A stretch of 64,000 bases of DNA from Acidobacteriota bacterium (GCA_016718135.1 JADKEF010000004.1:248001-312000), one strand, 5' to 3'. Shown: positions 41,260-50,945, numbered from the stretch's first letter. Numbers and translations: made by a program. Notes: a model not told the origin generated them from the sequence alone.

Positions 41260-42672
41260 CTACCGCACGCGGTTGGCCGAGAAGCTACCGGAATACTTCT
41301 TCTCGAATGTGGTGACGGCATAATTCCCACCAAATCCGCCGCCCTTCATCGATCCATTGAACTCGCCGATGCGGAATTGACGGTAATTCTCATACGACTT
41401 ATCGTAGACCACCGTGTAAAACACGCCGCCGTGCAGGCTCTGATTCTCGCCGAGGATCTCAAATTCCCTGCCCGTCGCAATAATGAATTTTCCGAGCACC
41501 GTATAATTGTCTGGTCCCGTCTTGGTTATCGTGAATTCAAACTCCGTCGTCAAGCCACCCTGGAATGTCCCGACGTAGTTGCCCGCGTAGCCGCTCGGAG
41601 CTTTTGTCGCGGTGCCTGTCTTGGCATTCAACATACTGTCCGCCAGCTCGTATTCATTGCTCCCAACCTTGAAAACCAACTTGGCTAACACGTCGCCATT
41701 CCCCGGCTTCTGTAATGGGATCGTCACCTGTTGCCCCGTTAGTTGAGCCTTGTCAGGCAAAGTCCATACATATCGAGGCTTAAATTCCGGTGGTATGTTG
41801 ACGACGCGGTCGTCACCCGCGGACACCTCGGCACGGTATTTCTCACCCGAACCATCGCTCGACGCGCCTAGATCCGCCACCTCGAGCGTGGCTTTGAGGC
41901 CATCGACGCCGACGCTTACATGGGCCATGTCTTGCAGCGGAACTCCGCATTTGCCGCGCATATACAGATCGTTGATTGCCGCCATATCAACCGAAAATCC
42001 TGTCATCGCCTTCAGATTGGCGTCGTGCGGGTTCATCTCGGCGGCCGAGCCCTTTTCCAACTCAGCCATCTCACGCTGTACCGCCTGCCAGAGTACGATA
42101 CGCTGGCCGATCTTCACGTCGGGCATTGCCTCCATCTTCTTGAGTATTTTAAGTTGATCGACGATTCGGTCCTGGTAATCGCTGTTCCGTTCCGAATACG
42201 GGTTGTTTGCGCCGGTCAGCGTCTTCGAGCTGTATTTGACACTGCGAAGAAATTCGATGTGGTGCGTCATTTCATGCACCAACCGCTGCCGATTCTTAAA
42301 GCCCGCCTCACCCGCCGGAAGGGTGCCGGGATCAAAAGCAAAAAGCAGATCTGCATTAACCCCGATCAGCTTATACGTGTGATGCATCGCCATCGCCGAC
42401 TTCGAAAGTTCGCGAAGGCTCTGTTCACCCAGAGCACCGACCTTTATCTGGTTTATGTTTTTTTCGATGGCGGCCTGAAATAGGGCTAGATCGCCCAGTG
42501 TCACTGCCTTTCCAAAACATGTTGAATTGAATTGAGCGAGGTAAGCGTTTATCTGCCGGATGATCGCCGCCTTGTTTGCCTCTCGGCGTTTTAACCAGTA
42601 ATCGTCCTGGCCGCCTGCCGTAATCGCTGCCACAATTGCTATTAAACAAGTGACAAGAAATCGCTTGAACAT
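41260..42672 (-). CDS. secreted protein with HExxH motif, possible metalloprotease
   Basis: The start at 42672 (MFKRFLVTCLIA) follows AAGGAGGT by five bases; a longer frame to 42735 is unlikely. The 470-residue protein has a signal peptide (about 1-22), a helical domain with RLVHEMTHHIEFLRS (HEMTH plus another histidine) and, later, two beta-rich regions (about 280-360 and 385-470), the last with GYAGNYVGTFQGGLTTEFEFTI. The zinc motif suggests a protease, but no third ligand is obvious. The family was not recognised. Confidence 0.65.
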   Translation of the reverse strand: MFKRFLVTCLIAIVAAITAGGQDDYWLKRREANKAAIIRQINAYLAQFNSTCFGKAVTLGDLALFQAAIEKNINQIKVGALGEQSLRELSKSAMAMHHTYKLIGVNADLLFAFDPGTLPAGEAGFKNRQRLVHEMTHHIEFLRSVKYSSKTLTGANNPYSERNSDYQDRIVDQLKILKKMEAMPDVKIGQRIVLWQAVQREMAELEKGSAAEMNPHDANLKAMTGFSVDMAAINDLYMRGKCGVPLQDMAHVSVGVDGLKATLEVADLGASSDGSGEKYRAEVSAGDDRVVNIPPEFKPRYVWTLPDKAQLTGQQVTIPLQKPGNGDVLAKLVFKVGSNEYELADSMLNAKTGTATKAPSGYAGNYVGTFQGGLTTEFEFTITKTGPDNYTVLGKFIIATGREFEILGENQSLHGGVFYTVVYDKSYENYRQFRIGEFNGSMKGGGFGGNYAVTTFEKKYSGSFSANRVR

Positions 42673-42973
42673 TTCAAACCTCCTTGTGGGAGAAACGGCG
42701 TGACAAGAATGCACAGAGCAACACACCGCACTCAATATGGACGCAATAAGCGTTCCTCATCCTGTGCTATTTATTGTCGCCCGGGGATTCCCCGGATCCC
42801 TTGACCGGCCCATCGTCACGCCCAAATTTCGGCCACGCGGCGGGCGGCTGAAATATGAGATAATCTTAGACGCGGATGGAGCAGTTCAGCCTGCGGCTGA
42901 GCGGTTCAATTGAGCATAGGAGATTTCCGCCCATGCTTTCTCGCTCAAGATCTAAAAGTGTTTCGAACCACTT
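42673..42973. other. 300-base divergent intergenic region
   Basis: No gene was seen. It includes the palindrome CCGGGG-att-CCCCGG (42781-42795) and presumably the promoters of the divergent HExxH and GNAT genes, which I could not place with confidence. Confidence 0.4.
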
Positions 42974-43489
42974 ATGCTCGAATCAGCTCGCATTTATTAT
43001 CGACCTATTACCCGCGAGGACCTGACTTGGCTGATCGAACTTCGCGTACCTGACGCGGTCAACCGCTACATGGGCGGACGCGAGATGCAGAATGCCGAGG
43101 CTCTCACGTCGCGGCTGCCGTTTTATCTGGAGTGTCATGAGAAATACGGTTTCGGCTTTAGCACGATGACGCTCAAAGAGACTGGTGAGAAGATCGGCAC
43201 CAGCGGCCTGCAGCCGCTCGGCGATACAGGTGAGATCGAGGTTGGCTACAACCTTGCGGAGAAATATTGGCGGCAGGGGTTTGGTTACGAATGTGCGTTT
43301 GCGTGGCTAAAGTACGGTTTTGAGACCGCCGGGCTCGAACGCATCGTCGCTGTCGCTCACCCTGACAACACCGGCTCGTGGAAGATCATGGAAAAGTGCG
43401 GCATGCGGTACGAGCAGAACAAGATGCACTATGGCATGGACTGCGTTTTTTACGCTATCTCGCGAGAAGACTTTTTGAAAACGCTCTAA
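42974..43489 (+). CDS. GNAT acetyltransferase, RimJ/RimL-like
   Basis: The 171-residue protein has the RimJ/RimL layout: ARIYYRPITREDLTWLIELR at the start, EIEVGYNLAEKYWRQGFGYECAFAWL with the acetyl-CoA loop in the middle, then LERIVAVAHPDNTGSWKIMEKCGM. It could acetylate a protein N-terminus or a small amine; the substrate is unknown. Its stop overlaps the next start (TAATG). Confidence 0.88.
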   Translation: MLESARIYYRPITREDLTWLIELRVPDAVNRYMGGREMQNAEALTSRLPFYLECHEKYGFGFSTMTLKETGEKIGTSGLQPLGDTGEIEVGYNLAEKYWRQGFGYECAFAWLKYGFETAGLERIVAVAHPDNTGSWKIMEKCGMRYEQNKMHYGMDCVFYAISREDFLKTL

Positions 43490-44013
43490 TGCGGCCAAAC
43501 ATTCCAAAACTCATCTTCGCCGCTCTCATGAGCCTTTACTTCCTCTCGATCGCCTACGATCCGCTGCAGGGCAGCTTTCTCGACAACGTTGATCTGCCGA
43601 TACATGAATTTGGGCACATATTGTTTCGAATCCTAGGCGAATTTATGGGCATCGCCGGGGGTTCGCTTTTTCAGGTGATCTTTCCGCTGGTGTTTGTTGG
43701 ATACTTTGTCTGGCAGCGAAGTTATTATTCGGCGGCGATCGTCGGACTGTGGGTTGGCCAGAGCATTTTGAATGTGTGGGTTTATGCCTCGGATGCGGTC
43801 GTGATGCAGCTTATGCTTACGGGCGGTTCGACGGGCAGCGAGGGAAGTTTTCATGACTGGAATTACATGCTCGATCATCTCGGATTGCTTGGCTCGACCA
43901 AGACCATCGCGGGTGTTATCCGATTGCTCGGTACATTGACTATAATTGGAGCAAGCCTCGCGGCGGTCTATTTCTCGTTCGTCACGCCGGTCGAAACCGA
44001 CAACGATCTATGA
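43489..44013 (+). CDS. membrane protein with HExxH motif, M50-like
   Basis: The start at 43489 overlaps the GNAT stop. The 174-residue protein has about four hydrophobic segments and the motif DLPIHEFGHILFRILGEFMG, an HExxH inside or beside a helix as in site-2 proteases and related membrane proteins. A second motif typical of M50 (NxxPxxxxDG) is not seen, so protease activity is doubtful. It overlaps the SDR gene by four bases (ATGA). Confidence 0.7.
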   Translation: MRPNIPKLIFAALMSLYFLSIAYDPLQGSFLDNVDLPIHEFGHILFRILGEFMGIAGGSLFQVIFPLVFVGYFVWQRSYYSAAIVGLWVGQSILNVWVYASDAVVMQLMLTGGSTGSEGSFHDWNYMLDHLGLLGSTKTIAGVIRLLGTLTIIGASLAAVYFSFVTPVETDNDL

Positions 44014-44789
44014 AGGTAACGCTCATCACAGGCGCATCAAGCGGCATCGGCGAAGCCTTTGCACGACGACTCGCCGCCGAAAAGCACAACCTCGTCCTTG
44101 TAGCCCGCAGCGAAAAAGCCCTTCACGAACTGTGCGATGAGCTGATGCTCAAGCACAAGATCTTCGCTCACTATGTCGTGCTCGATCTTGCCGAACCAGA
44201 CCCCGATCTAAGGCTGCTCGAGGAAGTGAAGAAACACGATCTCGAGGTCGATTGGCTGATAAACAACGCAGGATTCGGTTCCGTCGGCGATTTTGCCAAG
44301 CTAGAGATCGACCGCGAACTGCAGATGATCGAACTTAATATCTCGGCCCTAGTGACGATAACTCACGCTTTTCTTCAGGGCATGCGTGAGCGAAAACGGG
44401 GCACGATCATTAACGTCTCGTCCGCCGCTGGATTTCAGCCGATACCGTTCATGGCCACGTATGCGGCGACAAAGGCTTTTGTGTCATCATTTAGCGAGGC
44501 GATCGCGGAAGAGAATAAGCCATACGGGATCCAGATATTGGCTCTCTGCCCGGGCTCGACAAAGACAAACTTCTTCGCCGCTTCAAATATCGACCGGCCA
44601 ATCCAGGTCAAAGGGCAACAGACGGTCAAGGATGTGGTTGAGACCGGAATGCGGGCCGTGGCGAGCGGACGCACAAAAGTTGTTTCGGGTGTGGTGAACA
44701 AGATAGGAGCGATGATGGGTAAGTTCACACCGAATTTTATCTCGCGACGATTGATGGCAAAGGTGCTCCGGTCGCGGTTTCAGAAGTGA
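44010..44789 (+). CDS. short-chain dehydrogenase/reductase (SDR)
   Basis: The 259-residue protein has the SDR cofactor motif ITGASSGIGEAFARRL (about 5-20), NNAGFG (about 88-93), the catalytic serine in NVSSAAGFQP and YAATK (Tyr/Lys pair, about 151-155). It resembles the DltE/YqjQ group of classical SDRs. Its substrate is unknown. It is the last gene of a coupled GNAT-HExxH-SDR unit and is followed by a GGGAACGCAG repeat. Confidence 0.92.
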   Translation: MKVTLITGASSGIGEAFARRLAAEKHNLVLVARSEKALHELCDELMLKHKIFAHYVVLDLAEPDPDLRLLEEVKKHDLEVDWLINNAGFGSVGDFAKLEIDRELQMIELNISALVTITHAFLQGMRERKRGTIINVSSAAGFQPIPFMATYAATKAFVSSFSEAIAEENKPYGIQILALCPGSTKTNFFAASNIDRPIQVKGQQTVKDVVETGMRAVASGRTKVVSGVVNKIGAMMGKFTPNFISRRLMAKVLRSRFQK

Positions 44790-44795
44790 TTGATC

Positions 44796-44886
44796 GCCGG
44801 GAACGCAGCCGTCCCGGCTGCCTCTTCGCCGAAGTTTGGTAAACTTGAACTACCGATAGACGGGCAGGCGAGACGCCTGCGTTCCC
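44796..44886. repeat. GGGAACGCAG-type inverted repeat before the WalJ-like gene
   Basis: The left part starts GCCGGGAACGCAG followed by a CCGTCCCGG inner palindrome, and the right part ends GCCTGCGTTCCC. The end lies three bases before the ATG at 44890. A second copy is at 52066-52153. Confidence 0.85.
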
Positions 44887-44889
44887 AGC

Positions 44890-45720
44890 ATGAAATTTAC
44901 AGTTCTCGGCAGCGGTTCGACCGGCAACGCGGTGCTCATATCGAGCGAGACGTCCAATGTACTCGTCGACGCCGGAATGAGCGCGCGTGAATTGCTCCGT
45001 CGCCTCGCGGAGATGGGCGTCCAGTCCGACCAACTCGACGGCATTCTCATCACGCACGAGCACGGCGACCACATCGGCGGCCTTCGGGTGTTGATGAGTT
45101 CGGTTAAGTGCCCCGTCTACATTTCGCGAATTACGGAAGAAGCCTATTTCGATACGAGAGCGGGCGGCACAAATGGCGATAGCGAATCTTCGAAACGAAA
45201 AAAGGCACTACAAGATCGAACCCAAGAGATCGAATCAACCCAAGAGTTTCGTATTGGCGATATCGATTTCGAGCCGTTTAGCGTTCCGCACGATGCGGTC
45301 GATAATTTTGGATTTGTAGCAAAGAAGGATGGAGTTAAGGTCGCGACGCTGATGGATTTTGGCCACATTACTGACCTTATAAAAGAGAGTTTGAAAGGTT
45401 GCGACGCGATCGTTGTTGAGTCGAACCACAGCCGCGACATGCTCCGTGCCTGCTCTGTTTACACGTGGGAACTAAAGCAGCGAATAATGTCGCACACCGG
45501 TCACCTTTCAAATGAGGACCTTTCCGATTGGCTCACAGTGGACTTCGACGGCAAAGCTCGCCACATTGTCCTCGCCCATCTTTCCCAACGTGCCAACGAA
45601 CCACACCTAGCCCGCATCACCGCAGAGGTCGCCCTCCAAATGCGTCCGCCACTGTTCAAAGCCGAGACCAAGATAACTCTCTCCGGCAATAAGCAGCCGA
45701 CTGAATGGATACGATTCTAG
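44890..45720 (+). CDS. MBL-fold metallohydrolase, WalJ/YycJ-like
   Basis: The 276-residue protein begins MKFTVLGSGSTGNAVLISS and has the metal-binding HEHGDHIGG (about 57-65), VPHDAVDNFGF, MDFGHITDL and ESNHSRDML. This is the WalJ/YycJ subfamily, linked to cell-wall or DNA-exonuclease roles in other bacteria. The ATG directly follows an inverted repeat, with no visible Shine-Dalgarno site. The substrate is not known from the sequence. Confidence 0.9.
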   Translation: MKFTVLGSGSTGNAVLISSETSNVLVDAGMSARELLRRLAEMGVQSDQLDGILITHEHGDHIGGLRVLMSSVKCPVYISRITEEAYFDTRAGGTNGDSESSKRKKALQDRTQEIESTQEFRIGDIDFEPFSVPHDAVDNFGFVAKKDGVKVATLMDFGHITDLIKESLKGCDAIVVESNHSRDMLRACSVYTWELKQRIMSHTGHLSNEDLSDWLTVDFDGKARHIVLAHLSQRANEPHLARITAEVALQMRPPLFKAETKITLSGNKQPTEWIRF

Positions 45721-46596
45721 TTATAGATCAAAGAGCCCTTTTCTAAATCTCAGCACCCGCACTTGTACAAAGATCATTAACCCGGTGAGCAAGAACATTA
45801 CCGTCGTCATCGCCGACGCCAGGCCGAGCCGCATATATTCAAATCCGTTCTGATAAATGTAGAGTGGTAGAAAAAGTGTCGCAAAATTTGGCCCTCCTTT
45901 CGTGATCACGAGTGAGGGGACGAAGGTTGACTGTAAACTCCACGCAACATCGCGGGCGGTGAGAAAGACTATCGTCGGCATCAGAAGGGGAAGCGTCAAA
46001 CGCTTGAACGTCCAGAATGCCGATGTGCCCTCGATCGTGCAGAGTTCGTAAAGTTCGTGCGGTAGTTCTCGTCTCGCCGCCAGCAGTACGATGTAGATCT
46101 CACCTATCTGAAACAAACTCATGAAGACAATGGAGAATCTCGCTCCAAATGGCGTTAACAGAAGCTGGTCGCCGGGCAGCCCAAGTGCCGAGATCAGGTA
46201 GGCAACCGGCCCGTAGATCGGGTTTAGCATCCAGAGCCAAAGCAGCGCGTACGAAATGTCAGGAATGACCGTCGGTAAAAAAGCGCTTGAGCGGGCCGCG
46301 CCAACCCCGGTTCGCTCAGGCGTCAAGAGAAGGGCGAGAAAAAGAGCGATCGTGATCCGCAAAGGTACACCGACAGCAGCGATATAGAACGAGTTCTTTA
46401 ATGAGGTCCAAAAAAGCGTGTCGCCCCAGATCTTAGAAAAATTGGAGAACCCGACCCACTTTATCTGCGACAGCCCATCAAAGTTAGTAAAGGCGAAGAT
46501 AAACGTGACAAGCGTTGGGATCAGAACAAGGATCGTCGTCGACACCAATAGCGGCATCGCCAGCATCAACCCGGTGCGGTGTTCTCGTCTAAACAT
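45721..46596 (-). CDS. sugar ABC transporter permease (MalF/UgpA-like)
   Basis: The 291-residue protein has six transmembrane helices and the EAA loop ELYELCTIEGTSAFWTFKRLTLPLLMPT in the last third. N-terminal LMLAMPLLVSTTILVLIPTL and FTNFDGL match the MalF type. It is the last gene of a four-gene minus-strand operon with permease, binding protein and ATPase. Its start overlaps the end of the ATPase gene by eight bases. Confidence 0.92.
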   Translation of the reverse strand: MFRREHRTGLMLAMPLLVSTTILVLIPTLVTFIFAFTNFDGLSQIKWVGFSNFSKIWGDTLFWTSLKNSFYIAAVGVPLRITIALFLALLLTPERTGVGAARSSAFLPTVIPDISYALLWLWMLNPIYGPVAYLISALGLPGDQLLLTPFGARFSIVFMSLFQIGEIYIVLLAARRELPHELYELCTIEGTSAFWTFKRLTLPLLMPTIVFLTARDVAWSLQSTFVPSLVITKGGPNFATLFLPLYIYQNGFEYMRLGLASAMTTVMFLLTGLMIFVQVRVLRFRKGLFDL

Positions 46597-47702
46597 TCTC
46601 TTCCGTCAGCAGAGACTGCCCATTCTCGGCGTCGAAAATATGCAATTGCTCCGCGTCGAACCAAAAACGCACCTCATCACCATTGCGGATAGCGAGATCA
46701 GGTTCGCAGCGGGTCGTGAGCTTTGTGCCATCGGCGTCGAGCGTAATAAACTTCTGATCGCCGGCCAGTTCGACACGCTGGACCGTTGAGGCAATCAGGT
46801 CAACGGGAGCAGCGGCCGAGGCCCAACGTGACCCTTCGAGGCAGATGTGCTCGGCCCGCACGCCAAGCAGCACTTTCGCGTCTGCACGCTTCTGCACTGC
46901 CGATAAGTACCGGGCCGCGACCGGCGTCGAGTTTCCTTTCCAGACAAGGTTATTGCCTTCGATCTCATCGATAGTGATCGTATTCATCATCGGATTGCCG
47001 ATGAATCTCGCCACGAATATATTTTTCGGGCTGTTGTAGATCTCGTCCGCAGTTCCGAGCTGCTCGAGCCGCCCCTTGCGAAGCACGCCAATCTTGTCTC
47101 CCATGCTGAGGGCTTCGAGTTGGTCGTGTGTGACGTAGACCATCGTCGATTCGATCTCCTCGTGCAGCTTGAGGATCTGAACCCGCATTTTTGAACGAAG
47201 CTGGGTATCCAGGTTTGAGAGTGGCTCGTCCATGAGGAACATCGCGGGCTCACGAAGCAATGCTCGCCCGAGGGCTACACGCTGCCGCTCACCACCTGAT
47301 ATCTCACGCGGATACCGTTGGAGAAGATCGGTGAGCCTGAGGCCTTTGGCGACTTTAGCCACCTTAGTTGCGATCTCCTGCCCCGGCACGCGTCGGGATT
47401 GAAGTCCGAATGCCAGGTTGTCGAATATCGTCAAATGCGGAAAGAGCGCATAGCTCTGAAAGACCATGGCTACGCCGCGTTCGGCGGGTGCGATGTCCGT
47501 TACATCGGTGCCGTTGATCGAGACGCTCCCCTCATCTGCATCTACCAGCCCGGCGATCACGCAGCAGGGTCGACTTACCGCTGCCCGATGGGCCGAGCAG
47601 AACGAGCAACTCCCCGGGCTCAACACTCAGCGAGATGTTCTTCAGCACAGCGGTATCACCGTACTTCTTTGATATTCCTTTTAGTTCGAGTCCCGGATTC
47701 AC
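46589..47702 (-). CDS. sugar ABC transporter ATPase (UgpC/MalK-like), frameshifted near the N-terminus
   Basis: The GTG at 47702 overlaps the binding-protein stop (GTGA). The first frame encodes MNPGLELKGISKKYGDTAVL and an intact Walker A (LLGPSGSGKSTLLR), then hits a stop. From about 47558 another frame resumes at IAGLVDADEGSVSINGTDV and continues to the end, with Q-loop, ISGGERQRVALGRAL signature, FLMDEPLSNLD Walker B and a C-terminal TOBE-like domain. Two bases appear to be missing between the codons for LLR and IAG. With them the protein would be about 370 residues. Likely a sequence error. Confidence 0.88.
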
Positions 47703-48997
47703 GGTGAACCTCCGTTGAACAGATCTTTCGTCGCCTCATTTAACGCAGGCCCGATAGGCATTTCGTTCTCGGCCTCATTTAGGGGTTCGCCGTAAAACCA
47801 CTCTTCCAAGATCGGATCGATCCGTGTCTCAACCTCGTTCCAGATAGCGATATTTGGCGTTCGGCGCATATTGGAAAGCGAATCGAGAAATACGTGGGCG
47901 GACGCAGGCCGCTGATTAGGATCAAGAAAGATCGGACTGTTTGCGATCGACTTGATAGCCGGAACGGTACGGCCTGATCGAGCAAGTATCTCAGCCCCGA
48001 CCGGGCTGAGTGCAAACTCGATAAATCGGTATCCGGCTTCCTTGGACTTTGAGTCTTTGGCCATGCAATACGCATCAGCATGTAATGCCGTAGCCTTTTT
48101 CCACCGATATGGCAGCGGCCCGACATCCCAGTCGAGATCATTGATAGTTCTGAGCGTCGCAGTATAACGGCGGCTCTGCAATAACATGGCCAACGCGCCG
48201 CGAGCAAATTTCGCGTCGTTCATCTCCGACATAGCTTCAGCTATCGGCGGCACGACCCGATGTCTGGTCTGGAGCGATCTAATAAAATTCAAAGCTTCGA
48301 CAGCGGCAGGTTCATCCAAGGTGAGACGTGTCGGCTTGTTAACATCGTCAACGATGTCGCCCTTGTTATGCCAAATGAACGGAGCGATCCGGATAATATA
48401 GGGATCAAACCCAAGGCCGTAGACATCGGTCTTGCCATCGCCGTCAGTGTCTTTGGTCAACGCCTTAGCGGCTCGTAAGAACGCCGGCCACTGCCAGCCC
48501 TCCTTCGGGTATGGGACTCCGGCTTTATCGAACAAGGTTCGATTGTAATAAACAACTAGGCTTGAGACGTTCTGCGGTATGCAGGTCAGCGTACTATTAT
48601 AGGTAAAGGCCTCCACTGGTTGTTCATAAAGATCGCCTTCCTTTATGTGCCCACGCTCAAAGATCCGTGGGCCCAAGGGCTCGAGCACTCCTTTCTCCGC
48701 GAACTGGCCATATCGGCGAAAATTGATCAGAAATAGGTCTGGGGGATTACCTCCAACAAAGCTCGTCGTAAGCTTTGCCATATGATCGGCTTGTTTACCG
48801 ACAGGGATCAGGTTGACTTTCAGCCCTGGGTTCTCGGATTCAAAGGCCGCAATTAATTCTTTATAAGCATCGATCTCGGCCGGATCGCCGAATGCTTGTA
48901 TTCGCACGACTGTCGGCCGAGCGGCGCCGCCACCACAGCCGATCAGGCCTGCCATCAGCGACAAGATGCAAACATAAAAAACTATCGACCTAACCAT
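47699..48997 (-). CDS. sugar ABC transporter solute-binding lipoprotein
   Basis: The 432-residue protein has a lipoprotein signal (LMAGLIGCGGG, lipobox near residue 21) and the family-1 binding-protein layout: VVRIQAFGDPAEIDAYKELI, ALTKDTDGDGKTDVYGLGFDP and EMNDAKFARGALAML. It would capture an oligosaccharide or glycerol-3-phosphate-type substrate; the specificity cannot be read from the sequence. It overlaps the downstream ATPase by four bases and the upstream permease by 16. Confidence 0.92.
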   Translation of the reverse strand: MVRSIVFYVCILSLMAGLIGCGGGAARPTVVRIQAFGDPAEIDAYKELIAAFESENPGLKVNLIPVGKQADHMAKLTTSFVGGNPPDLFLINFRRYGQFAEKGVLEPLGPRIFERGHIKEGDLYEQPVEAFTYNSTLTCIPQNVSSLVVYYNRTLFDKAGVPYPKEGWQWPAFLRAAKALTKDTDGDGKTDVYGLGFDPYIIRIAPFIWHNKGDIVDDVNKPTRLTLDEPAAVEALNFIRSLQTRHRVVPPIAEAMSEMNDAKFARGALAMLLQSRRYTATLRTINDLDWDVGPLPYRWKKATALHADAYCMAKDSKSKEAGYRFIEFALSPVGAEILARSGRTVPAIKSIANSPIFLDPNQRPASAHVFLDSLSNMRRTPNIAIWNEVETRIDPILEEWFYGEPLNEAENEMPIGPALNEATKDLFNGGSP

Positions 48998-49845
48998 GAG
49001 CCTCCTCTTTCGCGGCCTTGGAACAAACGCTGCGTCGCGAAGAAAAGAATAATTATCGGCAACGTAATGACCACAGAAGCCGCGAGAAATACAGGGAAGT
49101 GCGTAGGACCGAGCACGAGTTGGTCCAGACTGTGGATCATGAGCGGCGCCGTTATGTCTTCTTCATTCTTTAGATACAACAACGGGTCGATAAAATTTCC
49201 CCAGAATGCGACCGCGGACAACAGAGCAATAGCGGCTGTCGTTGGTTTAACTAGCGGCAATCCGACCCGCCACCAGAGCCGTACCGTACCGCAGCCCTCC
49301 ATGATCGCCGCCTCAAAAACCTCTCGCGGAATTCGATTGAACGCCACCGCATAAAACAAAACAAACAGCGGACTGCCGCCCATCAAGGCCGGAGCAATAA
49401 GCGGAACATAAGTTCCAACCAGTCCGAGTTTATCGAACAGAACAAACCTCGGGATCCAGATCGCGGTGACCGGCACCGTCGCCAGAAGGATCAACGAACC
49501 GATGATCAATACCCGAGTTCGACCCCGTATCAAGGTCAGCGCAAGTCCGGCCCACGATGCGGTCAGGATCGTGATCGGGACTGCTATCCCTGTCACCAAA
49601 AGGGAGTTCAGTAGGGAACGACCGAGCGGTACCATCGAAAATGCATCGCGAAACGATTGAAAACTAGGGTTTGTAGGAATGATGTCCAGCCCACGCGGCG
49701 GCGGAAGCCCCGGCTCCCGCAGCGGAGCTACGAGCATCGATAGTATTGGGAATATGAAGATCAGACTTACGAAAATGAGTGCGGCTGTAGCCCAAAAATT
49801 TAGCTTTCTGCGACCCATGGATAAGAAGTACTCGTAGTTTAACAC
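48982..49845 (-). CDS. sugar ABC transporter permease (MalG-like)
   Basis: The 287-residue protein has six membrane helices and the MalG-type EAA loop EVFEAAIMEGCGTVRLWWRVGLPLVKPT. Gene order (MalG-type permease, binding protein, ATPase, MalF-type permease) departs from the usual malEFG order. The start may be 49845 or the MGRRKLNF codon about nine residues later. Confidence 0.9.
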   Translation of the reverse strand: MLNYEYFLSMGRRKLNFWATAALIFVSLIFIFPILSMLVAPLREPGLPPPRGLDIIPTNPSFQSFRDAFSMVPLGRSLLNSLLVTGIAVPITILTASWAGLALTLIRGRTRVLIIGSLILLATVPVTAIWIPRFVLFDKLGLVGTYVPLIAPALMGGSPLFVLFYAVAFNRIPREVFEAAIMEGCGTVRLWWRVGLPLVKPTTAAIALLSAVAFWGNFIDPLLYLKNEEDITAPLMIHSLDQLVLGPTHFPVFLAASVVITLPIIILFFATQRLFQGRERGGSWLGR

Positions 49846-49859
49846 TTAAGGCCGAGATG

Positions 49860-50537
49860 TCAGAAGAGGAATGGCTCAGACATCTGTTCCGGCAAAACTC
49901 CGCGGAATGTCATTCGGTGCAGTACGCACGGGCCGTGTTCGCGGACGGCTTCGTAATGCGAGGTGCAGCCGTAGCCCTTGTGGCCGGCAAAGCCGTACTG
50001 CGGGAACTTTTCGTGGTAGGCGGTCATCAGCTCGTCGCGAAATGTTTTTGCGAGAACTGACGCGGCGGCGATCGAGACGGAGATGCTGTCACCTTTAATG
50101 ATCGACTTTTGTGGCAGCGGTGTTGCTTTAAGATGTAGGGCGTCGATCAGCAGATGATCGGCAGCGGGACTGAGCGAAGCGATAGCGGCAAGCATTGCCT
50201 TCTTTGTCGCTTCGAGAATGTTGATCCGGTCGATCTCCTCAGCCTCGATCTGGCCGATGGCGTAGGCGATGCAGGATCGTTTCAGCTCGGCGGCAATGCG
50301 GGTGCGTGTGTCTGCATCGAGCTTTTTCGAATCGTCTAGCCCTTCGGGCAAGGGCTTGTCGCGATCAAGAATGCAGGCCGCGGCCACCACGGGACCGGCG
50401 ATACAGCCACGTCCAACCTCGTCGACACCTGCGATGAACAAGTAGCCCTCCGAGCGAGCCTGATCCTCAAAATCAAAGCCGATCGACCATTGCTGGCGAT
50501 CGGCTCTGAGTTCAAATTCATTTTCGGTGGCTGACAC
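49860..50537 (-). CDS. rnhB: ribonuclease HII
   Basis: The 225-residue protein has the RNase HII N-terminus FIAGVDEVGRGCIAGPVVAAACIL with catalytic Asp-Glu, then GLDDSKKLDADTR, the aspartate of DHLLIDALHLK and KGDSISVSIAAASVLAKTFRDELM. It removes ribonucleotides from DNA. It ends the ffh-rpsP-khpA-rimM-trmD-rplS block, as in many bacteria, with one extra gene in between. Confidence 0.95.
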   Translation of the reverse strand: MSATENEFELRADRQQWSIGFDFEDQARSEGYLFIAGVDEVGRGCIAGPVVAAACILDRDKPLPEGLDDSKKLDADTRTRIAAELKRSCIAYAIGQIEAEEIDRINILEATKKAMLAAIASLSPAADHLLIDALHLKATPLPQKSIIKGDSISVSIAAASVLAKTFRDELMTAYHEKFPQYGFAGHKGYGCTSHYEAVREHGPCVLHRMTFRGVLPEQMSEPFLF

Positions 50538-50546
50538 CGTGTGATT

Positions 50547-50942
50547 CTAACGCTTTGGCTTTGCGAGACCAAATCCACCGATCGGCTCGGTCGTAAAACT
50601 CTCGCCGAACCCGGCAATGATCGGCCTCGCCTTAGCGATAGCCGCTCTCACGCTCGCAAGCTTTAACGACGCCTGATGACTCTCTTTGCTGTCCCATACC
50701 TCGGTGATCCAAACGGCGTTCTCGTCCTTCGGGTCGCGGCCAACTATGTAGCTAAGACAACCAGGCATCTCGGACACGTCTTCGAGGAGGATCTTTATCA
50801 GATCTTCGCGCTTGCCGGGAGTAACGAGCATTTTACCGATCAAGCCGTGCATCCTAGTATCGGCAGCAACGCCTATCGGTAAGAGAGCGGACGTGACGAC
50901 CACGCCCGCTGCTGTTACAAATTCTCGCCGTCCAAGTGTCAT
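50547..50942 (-). CDS. exported antibiotic-biosynthesis-monooxygenase (ABM) domain protein
   Basis: The 131-residue protein starts with MTLGRREFVTAAGVVVTSALLP, a hydrophobic leader with twin arginines that could be a Tat signal. It is followed by a compact ABM/dimeric alpha-beta barrel domain (LIGKMLVTPGKREDLIKILLED, GCLSYIVGRDPKDENAVWITEVWDSKESH). ABM domains oxidise or sequester small aromatic molecules or haem; the role is unknown here. It sits between rplS and rnhB, nine bases from rnhB. Confidence 0.82.
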   Translation of the reverse strand: MTLGRREFVTAAGVVVTSALLPIGVAADTRMHGLIGKMLVTPGKREDLIKILLEDVSEMPGCLSYIVGRDPKDENAVWITEVWDSKESHQASLKLASVRAAIAKARPIIAGFGESFTTEPIGGFGLAKPKR

Positions 50943-50945
50943 TAA

